Assembly: GCF_006575665.1 (NCBI RefSeq)
Contig: NZ_CP041253.1
Span: 1,679,501 to 1,743,500, forward strand
DNA from: Echinicola soli
Lineage (GTDB): Bacteria; Bacteroidota; Bacteroidia; Cytophagales; Cyclobacteriaceae
Direction of reading: 5' to 3'
Length of the DNA: 64,000 nt
The translations under genes and the position numbers were made by a program. Shown here piece by piece: positions 36,294 to 46,073 of the stretch. Positions within the stretch are counted from its first letter, which is position 1, and each line of letters starts with the position of its first letter. The notes beneath the pieces are model-generated. The model did not search any database, was not told where the DNA came from, and worked only from the letters and a program-made list of their open reading frames with translations.

Positions 36294-36794
36294 ATGGATA
36301 CCACCGGAAATGTTTCAAGCAAAAAGGTCAATTGGTTTTACCTATTGCTGTTTGTGACCGTAACGGTTTTGATGGGCAGTATTTCAGGAATTGCCAATGT
36401 GGGAAATATCACCACTTGGTACGCTGATCTGGAGAAACCTTCTTTCAATCCACCCAACAGCCTTTTTGGACCTGTTTGGTCGGTGTTGTACGCGTTGATG
36501 GGGCTAGGTTTTTACCTGATCTGGAATGCGCCGAAATCTGCGAGGAGAAAGCGTGCGATCCAGGTTTTTGCTGTGCAGTTTGTACTGAATTTCTGCTGGA
36601 GCTTTATCTTCTTCCATTTTCATTTGATCGGGTTGGCCGTTGTTGAAATCGTGGTGCTGCTAGGTATGATCATTTGGATGATCGTGTGCTTCAAGGCTGT
36701 CAGCAAGTGGGCGGCCTATTTGCAAATCCCTTACCTTCTCTGGGTCGGCTTTGCTACATTGCTCAATATCAGCATTTGGTGGCTTAATTCTTGA
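36294..36794 (+). CDS. tspO: TspO/MBR-family tryptophan-rich membrane protein
   Basis: 166 aa, five hydrophobic helices. The family signature WYADLEKPSFNPPNSLFGPVW near residue 45 is complete, followed by the Trp-rich NFCWSFIFFHF and WAAYLQIPYLLWVGFATLLN. TspO proteins bind porphyrins and have been linked to tetrapyrrole traffic, light and oxidative stress. A link with the carotenoid genes of this window is possible but speculative. Confidence 0.93.
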   Translation: MDTTGNVSSKKVNWFYLLLFVTVTVLMGSISGIANVGNITTWYADLEKPSFNPPNSLFGPVWSVLYALMGLGFYLIWNAPKSARRKRAIQVFAVQFVLNFCWSFIFFHFHLIGLAVVEIVVLLGMIIWMIVCFKAVSKWAAYLQIPYLLWVGFATLLNISIWWLNS

Positions 36795-36882
36795 TTAAAG
36801 AAAGGTATGTGATCCAACCTTCTAACCTCAGTTCGACGGTAAAATGAGGTTTGAAGCGTTGACTTTTATGGTGTTTTTAGAA

Positions 36883-36971
36883 CACCCCCTGAAAGGGTGC
36901 TTAATCCAGCCCAATGAAACGCATTGGGTTAAATACGTGGGGATGACACTACCCGCGGCCTGCAGGGGTAG
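36883..36971. repeat. Cluster of three consecutive hairpins (REP-like)
   Basis: Stems: CACCC/GGGTG (36883-36887, 36895-36899), CCCAATG/CATTGGG (36910-36916, 36922-36928) and CTACCC/GGGTAG (36949-36954, 36966-36971). The middle one has a GAAACG-type loop. There are no T runs, so these are not terminators. The style resembles multi-hairpin dispersed elements seen in many Bacteroidota. Confidence 0.55.
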
Positions 36972-37024
36972 CTAAATAAGTGCTTGCAGTGTTAAGAAAA
37001 GTAACAAATCAATAAACCGTATAC

Positions 37025-37492
37025 ATGGGACACCACCAGCTGTTTTCCGAGCAAAAAATTCCGGCCACTGTGGAAGAGGTATGGGATTTTATTTCTTCTC
37101 CACAAAACCTCAAAGTCATCACTCCCGATCATATGGGATTTGATATTACCTCCAAGCACCTGCCCGAAAAGATGCATCCGGGGATGATCATCAGCTATAA
37201 GGTAAGCCCAATACTGGGAATCAAAATGAACTGGGTGACAGAGATTACGCAAGTGAGGGAAAAGGAATTTTTTGTGGATGAGCAACGCATCGGGCCGTAT
37301 GCGATGTGGCACCATCAGCACCATCTAGAGCCGATAGAAGGTGGGGTGATAATGAAAGACATCGTTACTTATCAGCCACCATTTGGCCCTTTGGGGACTA
37401 TTGCCAATGTAGTTTTTATCCGAAAGCAACTGGCCTCCATTTTTGCCTACAGGTTTAAGGCCGTGGAGGAAAAATTCGGAAAGTTTGGATGA
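37025..37492 (+). CDS. SRPBCC (START/Bet v1-like) ligand-binding protein
   Basis: 155-aa soluble protein that begins with the usual pattern of the family (QKIPATVEEVWDFISSPQNL...ITP) and has the SRPBCC helix-grip layout, ending with a long C-terminal helix (AYRFKAVEEKFGKFG). Such proteins bind hydrophobic molecules; the ligand is unknown. The mnmD gene converges on it 8 bp downstream. Confidence 0.85.
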   Translation: MGHHQLFSEQKIPATVEEVWDFISSPQNLKVITPDHMGFDITSKHLPEKMHPGMIISYKVSPILGIKMNWVTEITQVREKEFFVDEQRIGPYAMWHHQHHLEPIEGGVIMKDIVTYQPPFGPLGTIANVVFIRKQLASIFAYRFKAVEEKFGKFG

Positions 37493-37500
37493 CCTTTTAC

Positions 37501-38184
37501 TTATAATTTAACGCCGCGAACCATTTCCTTTTTGCCTGGAGGGCCAGGAAGCGTTTCTACCTTCAGTCCCACTGCCGCAAGATCCCTTTTCACTTGACCT
37601 TTGGCGCAGTAGGTGACCAATACCCCTCCGGGGTTCATTGCGTCCACTACTTTTTGCAGGAGGTCTTTGGACCATAACTCAGGCTGCTTGCTTGGTGCAA
37701 AGGCATCAAAGAACACCACATCTGTAGGGTACAGCTGTACATCTTCTAAGGTGGTTTTGTCCTTTTTCATGTTGAAATATGGAGTGATGGCATCACCTTT
37801 ATTCCAAGCCGCCTCGTGTAGTTGGTCGAAAAATCCTTGGTAGTTGCTTATATCCTCGTCGATACTTTTATAGTTGAGTTTGGAGTATATATCTTCCCCA
37901 ATAGGAAAGGGCTCAATGGTGTGGTAAAGTAGTGGAACCTTGTTCTGTTCGGCCCAAACAAGTGCCAGCCAGGCATTCAGCCCCGTACCAAAACCTACCT
38001 CAAAGACCCGGATGGGTTTTTGATGAGGGTGGTGGGTAAACCAATAATCCAAGCCATAAAGAAAAAATACATGAATGGATTCCCGATATGCGCCATGAAA
38101 AGAGTGATACGTCTCATTGAGTTCAGGAACATAGAGGGAGTGGGATCCGTCTTCCGTTTCGATCAGTTTGATGTCTCTGTCCAT
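37501..38184 (-). CDS. mnmD: tRNA wobble-uridine methyltransferase domain protein (MnmD)
   Basis: 227 aa from the ATG at 38184. The SAM-binding motif VFEVGFGTGLNAWLAL and the DUF752-type VFFDAFAPSKQPELWS are diagnostic of the methyltransferase half of MnmC, which finishes mnm5s2U at tRNA position 34. The oxidase half is absent, as in stand-alone MnmD proteins. It begins one base after the ispF stop, so both are probably on one transcript. A longer reading from 38289 overlaps ispF and is rejected. Confidence 0.92.
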   Translation of the reverse strand: MDRDIKLIETEDGSHSLYVPELNETYHSFHGAYRESIHVFFLYGLDYWFTHHPHQKPIRVFEVGFGTGLNAWLALVWAEQNKVPLLYHTIEPFPIGEDIYSKLNYKSIDEDISNYQGFFDQLHEAAWNKGDAITPYFNMKKDKTTLEDVQLYPTDVVFFDAFAPSKQPELWSKDLLQKVVDAMNPGGVLVTYCAKGQVKRDLAAVGLKVETLPGPPGKKEMVRGVKL

Positions 38185-38185
38185 G

Positions 38186-38671
38186 TCAGTTATTTTTATA
38201 GATAAGTGCCACACAATACGCAGAAACCCCTTCCTGTCTTCCCACAAAACCGAGTTTCTCTGTTGTGGTGGCCTTAATGGAGATATCATCCTCAGCGATG
38301 GCCATGACTTCAGCCAGGCAGGTCTTCATGGTGTCAATATGCGGGTTTACTTTTGGGAGTTGGAGGCAGATGGTGGTGTCCAGATTACCGATTTCGTAAC
38401 CTTTTTCACGGATCATTTTCATTACATCGGCCAATAGGATTTTACTGTCAATGCCTTTGTATTCAGGGTCCTGATCCGAGAAGTGGTGGCCAATGTCCCT
38501 CAAATTGGCAGCCCCCAGTAGGGCATCGCAGATTACATGGATCAGGACATCAGCATCAGAGTGGCCTACAGCTCCTTTGCTGTGTTCGATTTTAATCCCT
38601 CCCAGCCAAAAATCGTAGCCTTCCTGTAGCTGGTGCACATCATAACCAAATCCAATTCTAAATTTATTCAT
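38186..38671 (-). CDS. ispF: 2-C-methyl-D-erythritol 2,4-cyclodiphosphate synthase
   Basis: MEP-pathway enzyme, 161 aa. Shows FRIGFGYDVHQL at residues 3-14 with metal-binding Asp and His, the GHSDADVLIHVICDALLGA motif with the third ligand, and the C-terminal KATTTEKLGFVGRQEG. The ATG at 38671 matches the family start; a longer ORF from 38698 adds nine residues. It is the first gene of an ispF-mnmD pair and the second MEP gene in the window. Confidence 0.96.
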   Translation of the reverse strand: MNKFRIGFGYDVHQLQEGYDFWLGGIKIEHSKGAVGHSDADVLIHVICDALLGAANLRDIGHHFSDQDPEYKGIDSKILLADVMKMIREKGYEIGNLDTTICLQLPKVNPHIDTMKTCLAEVMAIAEDDISIKATTTEKLGFVGRQEGVSAYCVALIYKNN

Positions 38672-38805
38672 GGGGTGAAGATAACGGATTTTGCCCAAAT
38701 TTTCGAAACGATTGGCATGGTAAATCAGGGAAGGTGTGAATGTTTAATTAACCCGAAAAGCAAAGAAGTTATAACTACAAGGATTTTGTGTTAAAAGCCA
38801 AGGAA
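38672..38805. other. Gap between ispF start and the 292-bp array
   Basis: About 130 bp, AT-rich, should hold the ispF promoter on the minus strand. I find no exact TAnnTTTG match. Confidence 0.4.
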
Positions 38806-41725
38806 TAAGATATGGGTAAGCCGCAAAGTCACCAAGGCACTAAGTTTTTTTGGAGAAACAAAGGAGCAGACTGCGCGACACTTCCCAACAAATCTACTTT
38901 GTGACTTCGAGCCTTCGTGGCGAAAAAGCAGGCCACATATTGTTCCGACGGCTGTACTGCGGAAAAATGAGCAGTGAGTTTTTAGCTCAACACGTGTTAA
39001 AGTATGGGCAGCATAGAGTGTTCGATCTTTTCTATTAAGTGGTAATCAACGCCAATTTGTCTGCCCCCGCAGTTAGGTGGGCTAGCTTGGTAACGAGTAA
39101 GATATGGGTAAGCCACAAAGTCACCAAGGCACTAAGTTTTTTTGGAGAAACAAAGGAGCAGACTGCGTGACACTTCCCAACAAATCTACTTTGTGACTTC
39201 GAGCCTTCGTGGCAAAACAAGCAGGCCACCTGTTGTTCCGGCAGCTGTACTGCGGAAAAATGAGCATTGAGTTTTTAGCTCAACACGTGTTAAAGTATGG
39301 GCAGCATAGAGTGTTCGATCTTTTCTATTAAGTGGTAATCAACGCCAATTTGTCTGCCCCCGCAGTTAGGTGGGCTAGCTTGGTAACGAGTAAGATATGG
39401 GTAAGCCACAAAGTCACCAAGGCACTAAGTTTTTTTGGAGAAACAAAGGAGCAGACTGCGCGACACTTCCCAACCAATCTACTTTGTGACTTCGAGCCTT
39501 CGTGGCAAAAAAAAGCAGGCCACCTGTTGTTCCGGCAGCTGTACTGCGGAAAAATGAGCAGTGAGTTTTTAGCTCAATACGTGTTAAATTACGGTCTTCA
39601 TAGAGTGTTCGATCTTTTCTATTAAGTGGTAATCAACGCCAATTTGTCTGCCCCCGCAGTTAGGTGGGCTAGCTTGGTAACGAGTAAGATATGGGTAAGC
39701 CACAAAGTCACCAAGGCACTAAGTTTTTTTGGAATACAAAGGAGCAGACTGCACGACACTTCCCAACCAATCTACTTTGTGACTTCGAGCCTTCGTGGCA
39801 AAAAAAAGCAGGCCTCCTGTTGTTCCGGCAGCTGTACTGCGGAAAAATGAGCAGTGAGTTTTTAGCTCAACACGTGTTAAAGTATGGGCAGCATAGAGTG
39901 TTCGATCTTTTCTATTAAGTGGTAATCAACGCCAATTGGTCTGCCCCGCCGTTAGGTGGGCTAGCTTGGTAACGAGTAAGATATGGGTAAGCCACAAAGT
40001 CACCAAGGCACTAAGTTTTTTTTTGGAATACAAAGGAGCAGAGTGCACGACACTTCCCAACAAATCTACTTTGTGACTTCGAGCCTTCGTGGCAAAACAA
40101 GCAGGCCACCTGTTGTTCCGGCAGCTGTACTGCGGAAAAATGAGCAGTGAGTTTTTAGCTCAATACTTGTCAAATTGCGGTCTTCATAGAGTGTTCGATC
40201 TTTTCTATTAAGTGGTAATCAACGCCAATTTGTCTGCCCCCGCAGTTAGGTGGGCTAGCTTGGTAACGAGTAAGATATGGGTAAGCCACAAAGTCACCAA
40301 GGCACTAAGTTTTTTTGGAATACAAAGGAGCAGACTGCACGACACTTCCCAACAAATCTACTTTGTGACTTCGAGCCTTCGTGGCAAAAAAAGCAGGCCT
40401 CCTGTTGTTCCGACAGCTGTGCTACGGAAAAATGAGCATAGAGTTTTTAGCTCAACACGTGTTAAAGTATGGGCAGCATAGAGTGTTCGATCTTTTCTAT
40501 TAAGAGGTAATCGACGCCAATTGGTCTGCCCTGCCGTTAGGTGGGCTAGCTTGGTAACGAGTAAGATATGGGTAAGCCACAAAGTCACCAAGGCACTAAG
40601 TTTTTTTGGAATACAAAGGAGCAGACTGCACGACACTTCCCAACAAATCTACTTTGTGACTTCGAGCCTTCGTGGCAAAAAAAGCAGGCCTCCTGTTGTT
40701 CCGGCAGCTGTACTGCGGAAAAATGAGCAGTGAGTTTTTAGCTCAACACGTGTTAAAGTATGGGCAGCATAGAGTGTTCGATCTTTTCTATTAAGAGGTA
40801 ATCGACGCCAATTGGTCTGCCCTGCCGTTAGGTGGGCTAGCTTGGTAACGAGTAAGATATGGGTAAGCCACAAAGTCACCAAGGCACTAAGTTTTTTTGG
40901 AATACAAAGGAGCAGACTGCACGACACTTCCCAACCAATTCACTTTGTGACTTCGAGCCTTCGTGGCAAAACAAGCAGGCCACCTGTTGTTCCGGCAGCT
41001 GTACTGCGGAAAAATGAGCAGTGAGTTTTTAGCTCAACACGTGTTAAAGTATGGGCAGCATAGAGTGTTCGATCTTTTCTATTAAGAGGTAATCGACGCC
41101 AATTGGTCTGCCCCGCCGTTAGGTGGGCTAGCTTGGTAACGAGTAAGATATGGGTAAGCCGCAAAGTCACCAAGGCACTAAGTTTTTTTGGAATACAAAG
41201 GAGCAGACTGCACCACACTTCCCAACCAATCTACTTTGTGACTTCGAGCCTTCGTGGCAAAAAAATCAGGCCTCCTGTTGTTCCGACAGCTGTACTGCGG
41301 AAAAATGAGCATTGAGTTTTTAGCTCAACACGTGTTAAAGTATGGGCAGCATAGAGTGTTCGATCTTTTCTATTAAGTGGTAATCAACGCCAATTGGTCT
41401 GCCCCGCCGTTAGGTGGGCTAGCTTGGTAACGAGTAAGATATGGGTAAGCCGCAAAGTCACCAAGGCACTAAGTTTTTTTGGAGAAACAAAGGAGCAGAC
41501 TGCGCGACACTTCCCAACAAATCTACTTTGTGACTTCGAGCCTTCGTGGCAAAAAAAAGCAGGCCACCTGTTGTTCCGGCAGCTGTACTGCGGAAAAATG
41601 AGCATTGAGTTTTTAGCTCAATACGTGTTAAATTACGGTCTTCATAGAGTGTTCGATCTTTTCTATTAAGTGGTAATCAACGCCAATTGGTCTGCCCCGC
41701 CGTTAGGTGGGCTAGCTTGGTAACG
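38806..41725. repeat. Ten tandem copies of a ~292-bp non-coding unit
   Basis: Units begin (TAAGATATGGGTAAGCC) at 38806, 39098, 39391, 39685, 39977, 40271, 40562, 40853, 41144 and 41435; spacings are 291-294 bp. Each unit contains in order a CCACAAAGTCACC box, a T7 run, an inverse-oriented CTTTGTGACTTCGAGCC..CGTGGC box, a variable A run, the hairpin TTCCG(G)CAG/CTGCGGAA, the palindrome AACACGTGTT, and a GCCC..GCC/GG.GGGC hairpin. Frames of up to 97 codons cross each unit, but A-run length changes and non-triplet unit lengths break them, so it is not coding. Units differ in a mosaic fashion. Function unknown. Confidence 0.95.
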
Positions 41726-41835
41726 GATTGACATCGAATTCATGGTCGAACTGAGGTTCATAGGACACGATAGGGGTAAATTCAGCTAGTCGGCTTTCCG
41801 GTCCCTTCACTATTTTAATAGCTGATTAATAGTAA

Positions 41836-41906
41836 GCCACAAAGATTCTCGAAGACGCAATGAATCGCTAAACTTTTAAAGGTGAAGCCTTAGTGTCTTG
41901 GCGGCT
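41836..41906. repeat. Solitary CACAAAG-type inverted-repeat element
   Basis: GCCACAAAGATTCTCGAAGA on the left and TTAGTGTCTTGGCGGCT on the right form an imperfect stem. It resembles both the array unit's CACAAAG/CGTGGC module and 51221-51313. It sits 110 bp beyond the array and 39 bp past the M16 stop codon. Confidence 0.6.
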
Positions 41907-41944
41907 CATGTAGATTCTGGAGACTGAAAACTGTTGGCATCTGC

Positions 41945-43186
41945 CTACTGCTTATTGCTTTTATAATATAGCACAGAAGCATTGGATTCTTTGATAGTGG
42001 TGCGTGCCATGTCGGAAATTTGGTCAGCAGCGATGGCTGTTTTTTGGTCATATTCTATCTGGTAGATATCCGGTGATCCCAGTTGGGTATAATAGGCAAG
42101 GGTCATGGCCCTATTGATCAGCTGAATGGATTCATAGGTTTTCATGGCTTCCGCCTGGTTTTTTACTTTGTTGAGGATTTCTTGGGATATGGTGTTTTCA
42201 ATGAATTCGTGGACCACTTCATCCAAGACCTTTTCGGCCTCCTCTGCCGTTTTTCCTTTTTCCATTTTGGCAGAAAAGATCATAAGCCCGGGATCCAAGG
42301 CTCCTAAAATATAACCGTTGCAGGAAGCAAAGATACCGGTGTTTTTGACCAGTTTTTGCTCCAGTAGGGAAGATCTGCCAAAACCTAGAATATCAGTAAT
42401 CAAGTCACATTCGAGGTAGCCTTTTTGCATTCGTCCGGGCATGTGATAGGCTTTGTATAATGCATCAGTAGGGACATCTGCAGAATGGAAAAGGCTTCTT
42501 TTTTGGGTTTGCTTAGGTTCTTCCGAAATGGCGACCGGCGATGTTTTGACTGGAGGAATAGGGCCAAACCATTTTTTTGCCATCTCTAGCACTTCTGTTT
42601 CTTTTACATCACCAGCGACCACAAGAATGGCATTGTTTGGTGCATAATGGTATTGATAAAAAGACCTGATATCTTCTTCATCAAATCCCTCGATGTCTTT
42701 GATATCCTTGCCAATGGTGGGCCATTGGTAAGGATGTAAGTCATAGCAAAGGCCCCTCATCAGGTGCATGGCATCACCATATGGCTGATTCAGGTACCGC
42801 TGCTTAAACTCCTCAATGACCACTTTTCGCTGGGTTTCGATGGTCTTCTTGCTTAGGTTTAGCTGTAACATCCGGTCCGATTCCAGCCAGAAGGCCGTTT
42901 CGATATTGTTCGCCGGCAAGGTGATGTAGTAATTGGTGATGTCGGTATTGGTGAAGGCATTGCATTCCCCTCCCACACGCTCCAGGGCACTGTCAAATTT
43001 GGGAACATTCTTGGACCCTCCAAACATCAGGTGCTCGAAATAATGGGCAAGGCCTGTTTTTCCAGAGACTTCGTTGCGAGAACCTACCTTATAGATGATA
43101 TTAGTGACGGCCATCTTGGTGCTGTGATCTGGATGGATCAGTACCTGTAGGCCATTATCTAATACGTAATGTTCGTAATTAATCAT
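41945..43186 (-). CDS. M16-family zinc peptidase
   Basis: 413 aa, one inverzincin unit (two homologous halves). The zinc motif HxxEH is present as HYFEHLMF near residue 48-55, with the downstream Glu region in the first ~130 residues. No signal peptide is evident, so it may be cytoplasmic or leave by another route. M16 proteins often occur as active/inactive pairs; no partner is next to it here. Its 3' side faces the 292-bp array. Confidence 0.92.
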   Translation of the reverse strand: MINYEHYVLDNGLQVLIHPDHSTKMAVTNIIYKVGSRNEVSGKTGLAHYFEHLMFGGSKNVPKFDSALERVGGECNAFTNTDITNYYITLPANNIETAFWLESDRMLQLNLSKKTIETQRKVVIEEFKQRYLNQPYGDAMHLMRGLCYDLHPYQWPTIGKDIKDIEGFDEEDIRSFYQYHYAPNNAILVVAGDVKETEVLEMAKKWFGPIPPVKTSPVAISEEPKQTQKRSLFHSADVPTDALYKAYHMPGRMQKGYLECDLITDILGFGRSSLLEQKLVKNTGIFASCNGYILGALDPGLMIFSAKMEKGKTAEEAEKVLDEVVHEFIENTISQEILNKVKNQAEAMKTYESIQLINRAMTLAYYTQLGSPDIYQIEYDQKTAIAADQISDMARTTIKESNASVLYYKSNKQ

Positions 43187-43206
43187 CGATTTGTATTGCG
43201 GATTTC

Positions 43207-43214
43207 CAAAAATA
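43207..43214 (-). promoter_or_regulatory. Putative M16 gene promoter -7 element
   Basis: Minus-strand TATTTTTG, an exact TAnnTTTG match 20 bp upstream of the ATG. Confidence 0.4.
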
Positions 43215-43286
43215 TCTACGACTTAAATAGTCTCCTAGACTGCTTTTTGAAAATGCTTGTGAATGAGTTTATACAAATAGCAAAAC

Positions 43287-43314
43287 AACGGCTAATATAT
43301 TTCTATTAGCCGTT
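43287..43314 (-). terminator. Terminator-like hairpin downstream of the copper chaperone gene
   Basis: AACGGCTAAT (43287-43296) pairs with ATTAGCCGTT (43305-43314) around an 8-nt loop. On the minus strand it is followed by GTTTTG, a weak T run. It lies about 50 bp past the 65-aa gene. Confidence 0.65.
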
Positions 43315-43362
43315 GGCTGTAACAAATCTAAGAAATTCCCCGAACATTAGTGCTTCAATGCC

Positions 43363-43560
43363 CTAAATCGCCTCACCTTGGTAGCCTGCCGCTTTCAGGG
43401 CAGCTTTTACCTGGGCTTCAGTAGCATTGCCCGTAACGGTTAGTTTTTTTTGTGGGTCATCGAGATCTACTTTCCATTCACTGTTTGGAAGGGCATCCAA
43501 TTTTGGGGTGATGGCTTCGATGCATCCTGCGCATTTGATATTCGTTTTTAGTTTGATCAT
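43363..43560 (-). CDS. Heavy-metal-associated domain protein (CopZ-like copper chaperone)
   Basis: 65-aa HMA domain. The metal-binding CxxC is CAGC at residues 10-13 in the variant form NIKCAGC (family norm GMTCxxC), followed by the ferredoxin-like beta-alpha-beta pattern ending AAGYQGE. It lies 107 bp downstream of the copper ATPase on the same strand, so it probably delivers Cu(I) to it. Confidence 0.92.
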   Translation of the reverse strand: MIKLKTNIKCAGCIEAITPKLDALPNSEWKVDLDDPQKKLTVTGNATEAQVKAALKAAGYQGEAI

Positions 43561-43667
43561 GAAATTATACGGTTTAAAGTTAAAATGTTAAATGTTGGAT
43601 AGTACTGTCAATAGCAAGTACAGACCTACGATTCGACAGCATCCCACGCCAGACAGCGCTCTACTAA

Positions 43668-45863
43668 TCATCCCTTTTTCAGTCGTAGGCTGTTGGTGAC
43701 CACAGAGACAGAGCTCAGTGCCATGGCGGCACCAGCGATCATGGGGTTCAGCAAGAAACCGAATGCAGGATAGAGTACTCCTGCGGCCACAGGGATACCG
43801 ATGGTGTTATAAATAAATGCCCAGAATAGGTTTTGACGAATGGTTTTGACCGTCTTTTTGGTGAGTGTAAGCATCTCGGGCACTTGTCTCAGGTCACCAT
43901 GTAGAAGAGTCACTTTTGCCACGTCCATGGCGATGTCTGTTCCTTTGCCCATGGCAATGCTGAGGTCGGCAATGGCGAGTGCTTCACTGTCATTGATGCC
44001 GTCTCCGATCATGGCTACCTTGTGTCCGGCAGATTGCAAAGCGCGGATATAATCGGCTTTTTCGGATGGGAGTAAGCCTGCTTTATAGTGTTTGATATTC
44101 ACCGCTTTGGCAATTATGGCAGCTGTCTTTGCCTGGTCTCCGGTAAGCATGTGTACATCCAATCCCATTTCTTGGAGCTCGGATATGGCGGCTTCCGAGC
44201 CAGGTTTGAGTTGGTCGGTAATGCGGATGACGGCAATGAGCTTATCTCCTTTTGCCATGTGGATGACAATTTCCCCATTGGAAAGGCCATTTTCTTCAGC
44301 TTCCGTGAGTGACGGGTCGGGTTTGAATCCATTTTCGAGCAACCAGCTTTTTTTACCGATTGCATAAGAAGTTCCTCCAACAATAGCAGTAACGCCATTG
44401 CCGGTATGGGACTGAAATTGGTCGATAGAGGCTTTTTCATCTCCTTTTAGGTGTTGGGTTACGGCCATTGCCAGCGGGTGTTCACTTTTGGCTTCCATGG
44501 CCAAGAGCACTTCCCGTTCCTTTTGTGGCTGGATAATGTCAGGGCTGAATTGAAGTGCTTTCACTTCCGGTTTGCCGGAGGTGATGGTGCCGGTTTTGTC
44601 CAAGATGATGGTGTCCACGGCTTGACCTGCCTGGAGGCTTTCGGCATCCTTGATGAGCATTCCCAGGGACGCTCCTTTGCCAATACCGGCCATGATAGCC
44701 GTGGGGGTGGCCAGTCCAAGGGCACAAGGGCACGCAATGACCAAGACAGTGATAAATGCCAGCATTCCATGTAACCAAGGGCTGTCTGCACCGCTAAATC
44801 CCCAAACCACAAGCGAGAGCAGTGCAATGGCAATGACCACTGGCACAAATACGGCCGTGATTTTATCCACCAGTCCCTGGACAGGAGCTTTGGAGCCTTG
44901 GGCTTCTTTGATCTTTTGGATAATCTGCGAAAGGACGGTCTCGTGACCTGCCTGCTCCACGACAAAGACAAAGCTGCCCTGCTGGTTGATCGTGCCTGCA
45001 AATACCTTTGATCCCCGCTCTTTTTCTGCCGGAAGAGGTTCTCCTGTAAGCATACTTTCGTCTACAAAACTACTGCCGTCCGTAATCTTCCCGTCCAATG
45101 GGATTTTCTGGCCAGGTTTTACCAGGACCATTTCGCCTGGAACTACTTCGCTAGCCTTTTTGGTCTGTTCTTGGCCATTGGCAAGAATGGTGACTTCGCT
45201 GGGCTGTAGACCTATTAGCTTTTTGAGGGCTTCAGTGGTGCCCGCTTTGGCTCCTGATTCCAACATTCTGCCCAACAGAATCAGAAAAATAATGACCCCA
45301 GCTGCTTCAAAGTACACATGCGGTTCAATTCCCCTTTGTGCCAGCCATTCTGGAAAAAATGTATTGAACGTGCTGTAAAGATAGGCCACGCCAGTACTGA
45401 TGGCTACCAAGGTGTCCATATTGGCCGCGCCGTGTTTGGCCTGGCGAAGCGCGTTGGTAAAAAACTGTCTGCCAAATACGAAGAGTACGGGAGTGGTCAA
45501 CAGCCACATGATCATATTGGCATAGGGAATAGTGGGGATAAACATACCAATGACGAATACCGGAACGACCAACCCGCCTGCAGCAAAGGTGTTTTTTCGG
45601 AGCTTTTGATACGCTTCCCGTTGAAGGACTTCAGGATCTTCTTCCTCGTTTTGCTGAATCAGGAGGTCGTAGCCAGCATCACGCACAGATTTTTGGAGGA
45701 GGCTTGGATCGAAATTTCCCTCCAATTCCAGAAGTGCGGTATGATTGGCAAAGTTGACACTGGCCTTTTTTACGCCCTTTTGCTTGTTCAATGTCTTTTC
45801 TACGGTATTGGCGCAGCCTGCACAGGTCATCCCTGTCACAGGCCATTCTATTTTATTGCTCAT
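43668..45863 (-). CDS. copA: Cu(I)-translocating P1B-type ATPase
   Basis: 731-aa copper exporter. It has one N-terminal HMA domain (GMTCAGC, residues 10-16), eight membrane segments, and the transport motif [10 protein letters not shown] in the sixth. It also has the phosphorylation site DKTGTIT, TGE in the actuator loop (LTGEPLP) and GDGINDSEA in the hinge. CPC together with the HMA type indicates Cu(I). The chaperone gene follows on the same strand and the promoter lies just upstream; no copper-responsive regulator is adjacent. Confidence 0.95.
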   Translation of the reverse strand: MSNKIEWPVTGMTCAGCANTVEKTLNKQKGVKKASVNFANHTALLELEGNFDPSLLQKSVRDAGYDLLIQQNEEEDPEVLQREAYQKLRKNTFAAGGLVVPVFVIGMFIPTIPYANMIMWLLTTPVLFVFGRQFFTNALRQAKHGAANMDTLVAISTGVAYLYSTFNTFFPEWLAQRGIEPHVYFEAAGVIIFLILLGRMLESGAKAGTTEALKKLIGLQPSEVTILANGQEQTKKASEVVPGEMVLVKPGQKIPLDGKITDGSSFVDESMLTGEPLPAEKERGSKVFAGTINQQGSFVFVVEQAGHETVLSQIIQKIKEAQGSKAPVQGLVDKITAVFVPVVIAIALLSLVVWGFSGADSPWLHGMLAFITVLVIACPCALGLATPTAIMAGIGKGASLGMLIKDAESLQAGQAVDTIILDKTGTITSGKPEVKALQFSPDIIQPQKEREVLLAMEAKSEHPLAMAVTQHLKGDEKASIDQFQSHTGNGVTAIVGGTSYAIGKKSWLLENGFKPDPSLTEAEENGLSNGEIVIHMAKGDKLIAVIRITDQLKPGSEAAISELQEMGLDVHMLTGDQAKTAAIIAKAVNIKHYKAGLLPSEKADYIRALQSAGHKVAMIGDGINDSEALAIADLSIAMGKGTDIAMDVAKVTLLHGDLRQVPEMLTLTKKTVKTIRQNLFWAFIYNTIGIPVAAGVLYPAFGFLLNPMIAGAAMALSSVSVVTNSLRLKKG

Positions 45864-45908
45864 TTTATAATGTTCTAAATATATTTTTGGAATTCACATC
45901 TTCGGATA

Positions 45909-45916
45909 CAAAGTTA
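45909..45916 (-). promoter_or_regulatory. Putative copA promoter -7 element
   Basis: Minus-strand TAACTTTG, an exact TAnnTTTG match 45 bp before the copA ATG. No operator for a known copper regulator was recognised. Confidence 0.5.
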
Positions 45917-46073
45917 CAAGAGGGGGAGAAGGATGGGTTACATAATTTTTGATCAAATTAAACTGCGGCTGTAAGATTCCGGTTTTCAAGAAAAAAATCC
46001 CGAACTTTAAGGGGCTTATATCAGTTTAACCACCTAAAGCCCTTTTTCAGCGCATCAAAAACCTTCAAAATTT

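Noticed and set aside
38986..39090. Integron attC-like pair in the array unit (GCTCAAC ... GTTAGGT)
   Set aside because: Both fit the core-site patterns, but the arms are not complementary to each other, no cassette genes lie between copies, and no integrase gene is in the window.
40130..40210. T-arm-like GTTCGATC in each array unit as sign of a tRNA
   Set aside because: No acceptor stem or anticodon arm can be folded around it.
38806..41725. Open frames of 60-97 codons repeated in each array unit on both strands
   Set aside because: They recur only because the DNA repeats. A-run length changes and 292/293-bp units break the frame, there is no ribosome-binding site, and the protein has no recognisable features.
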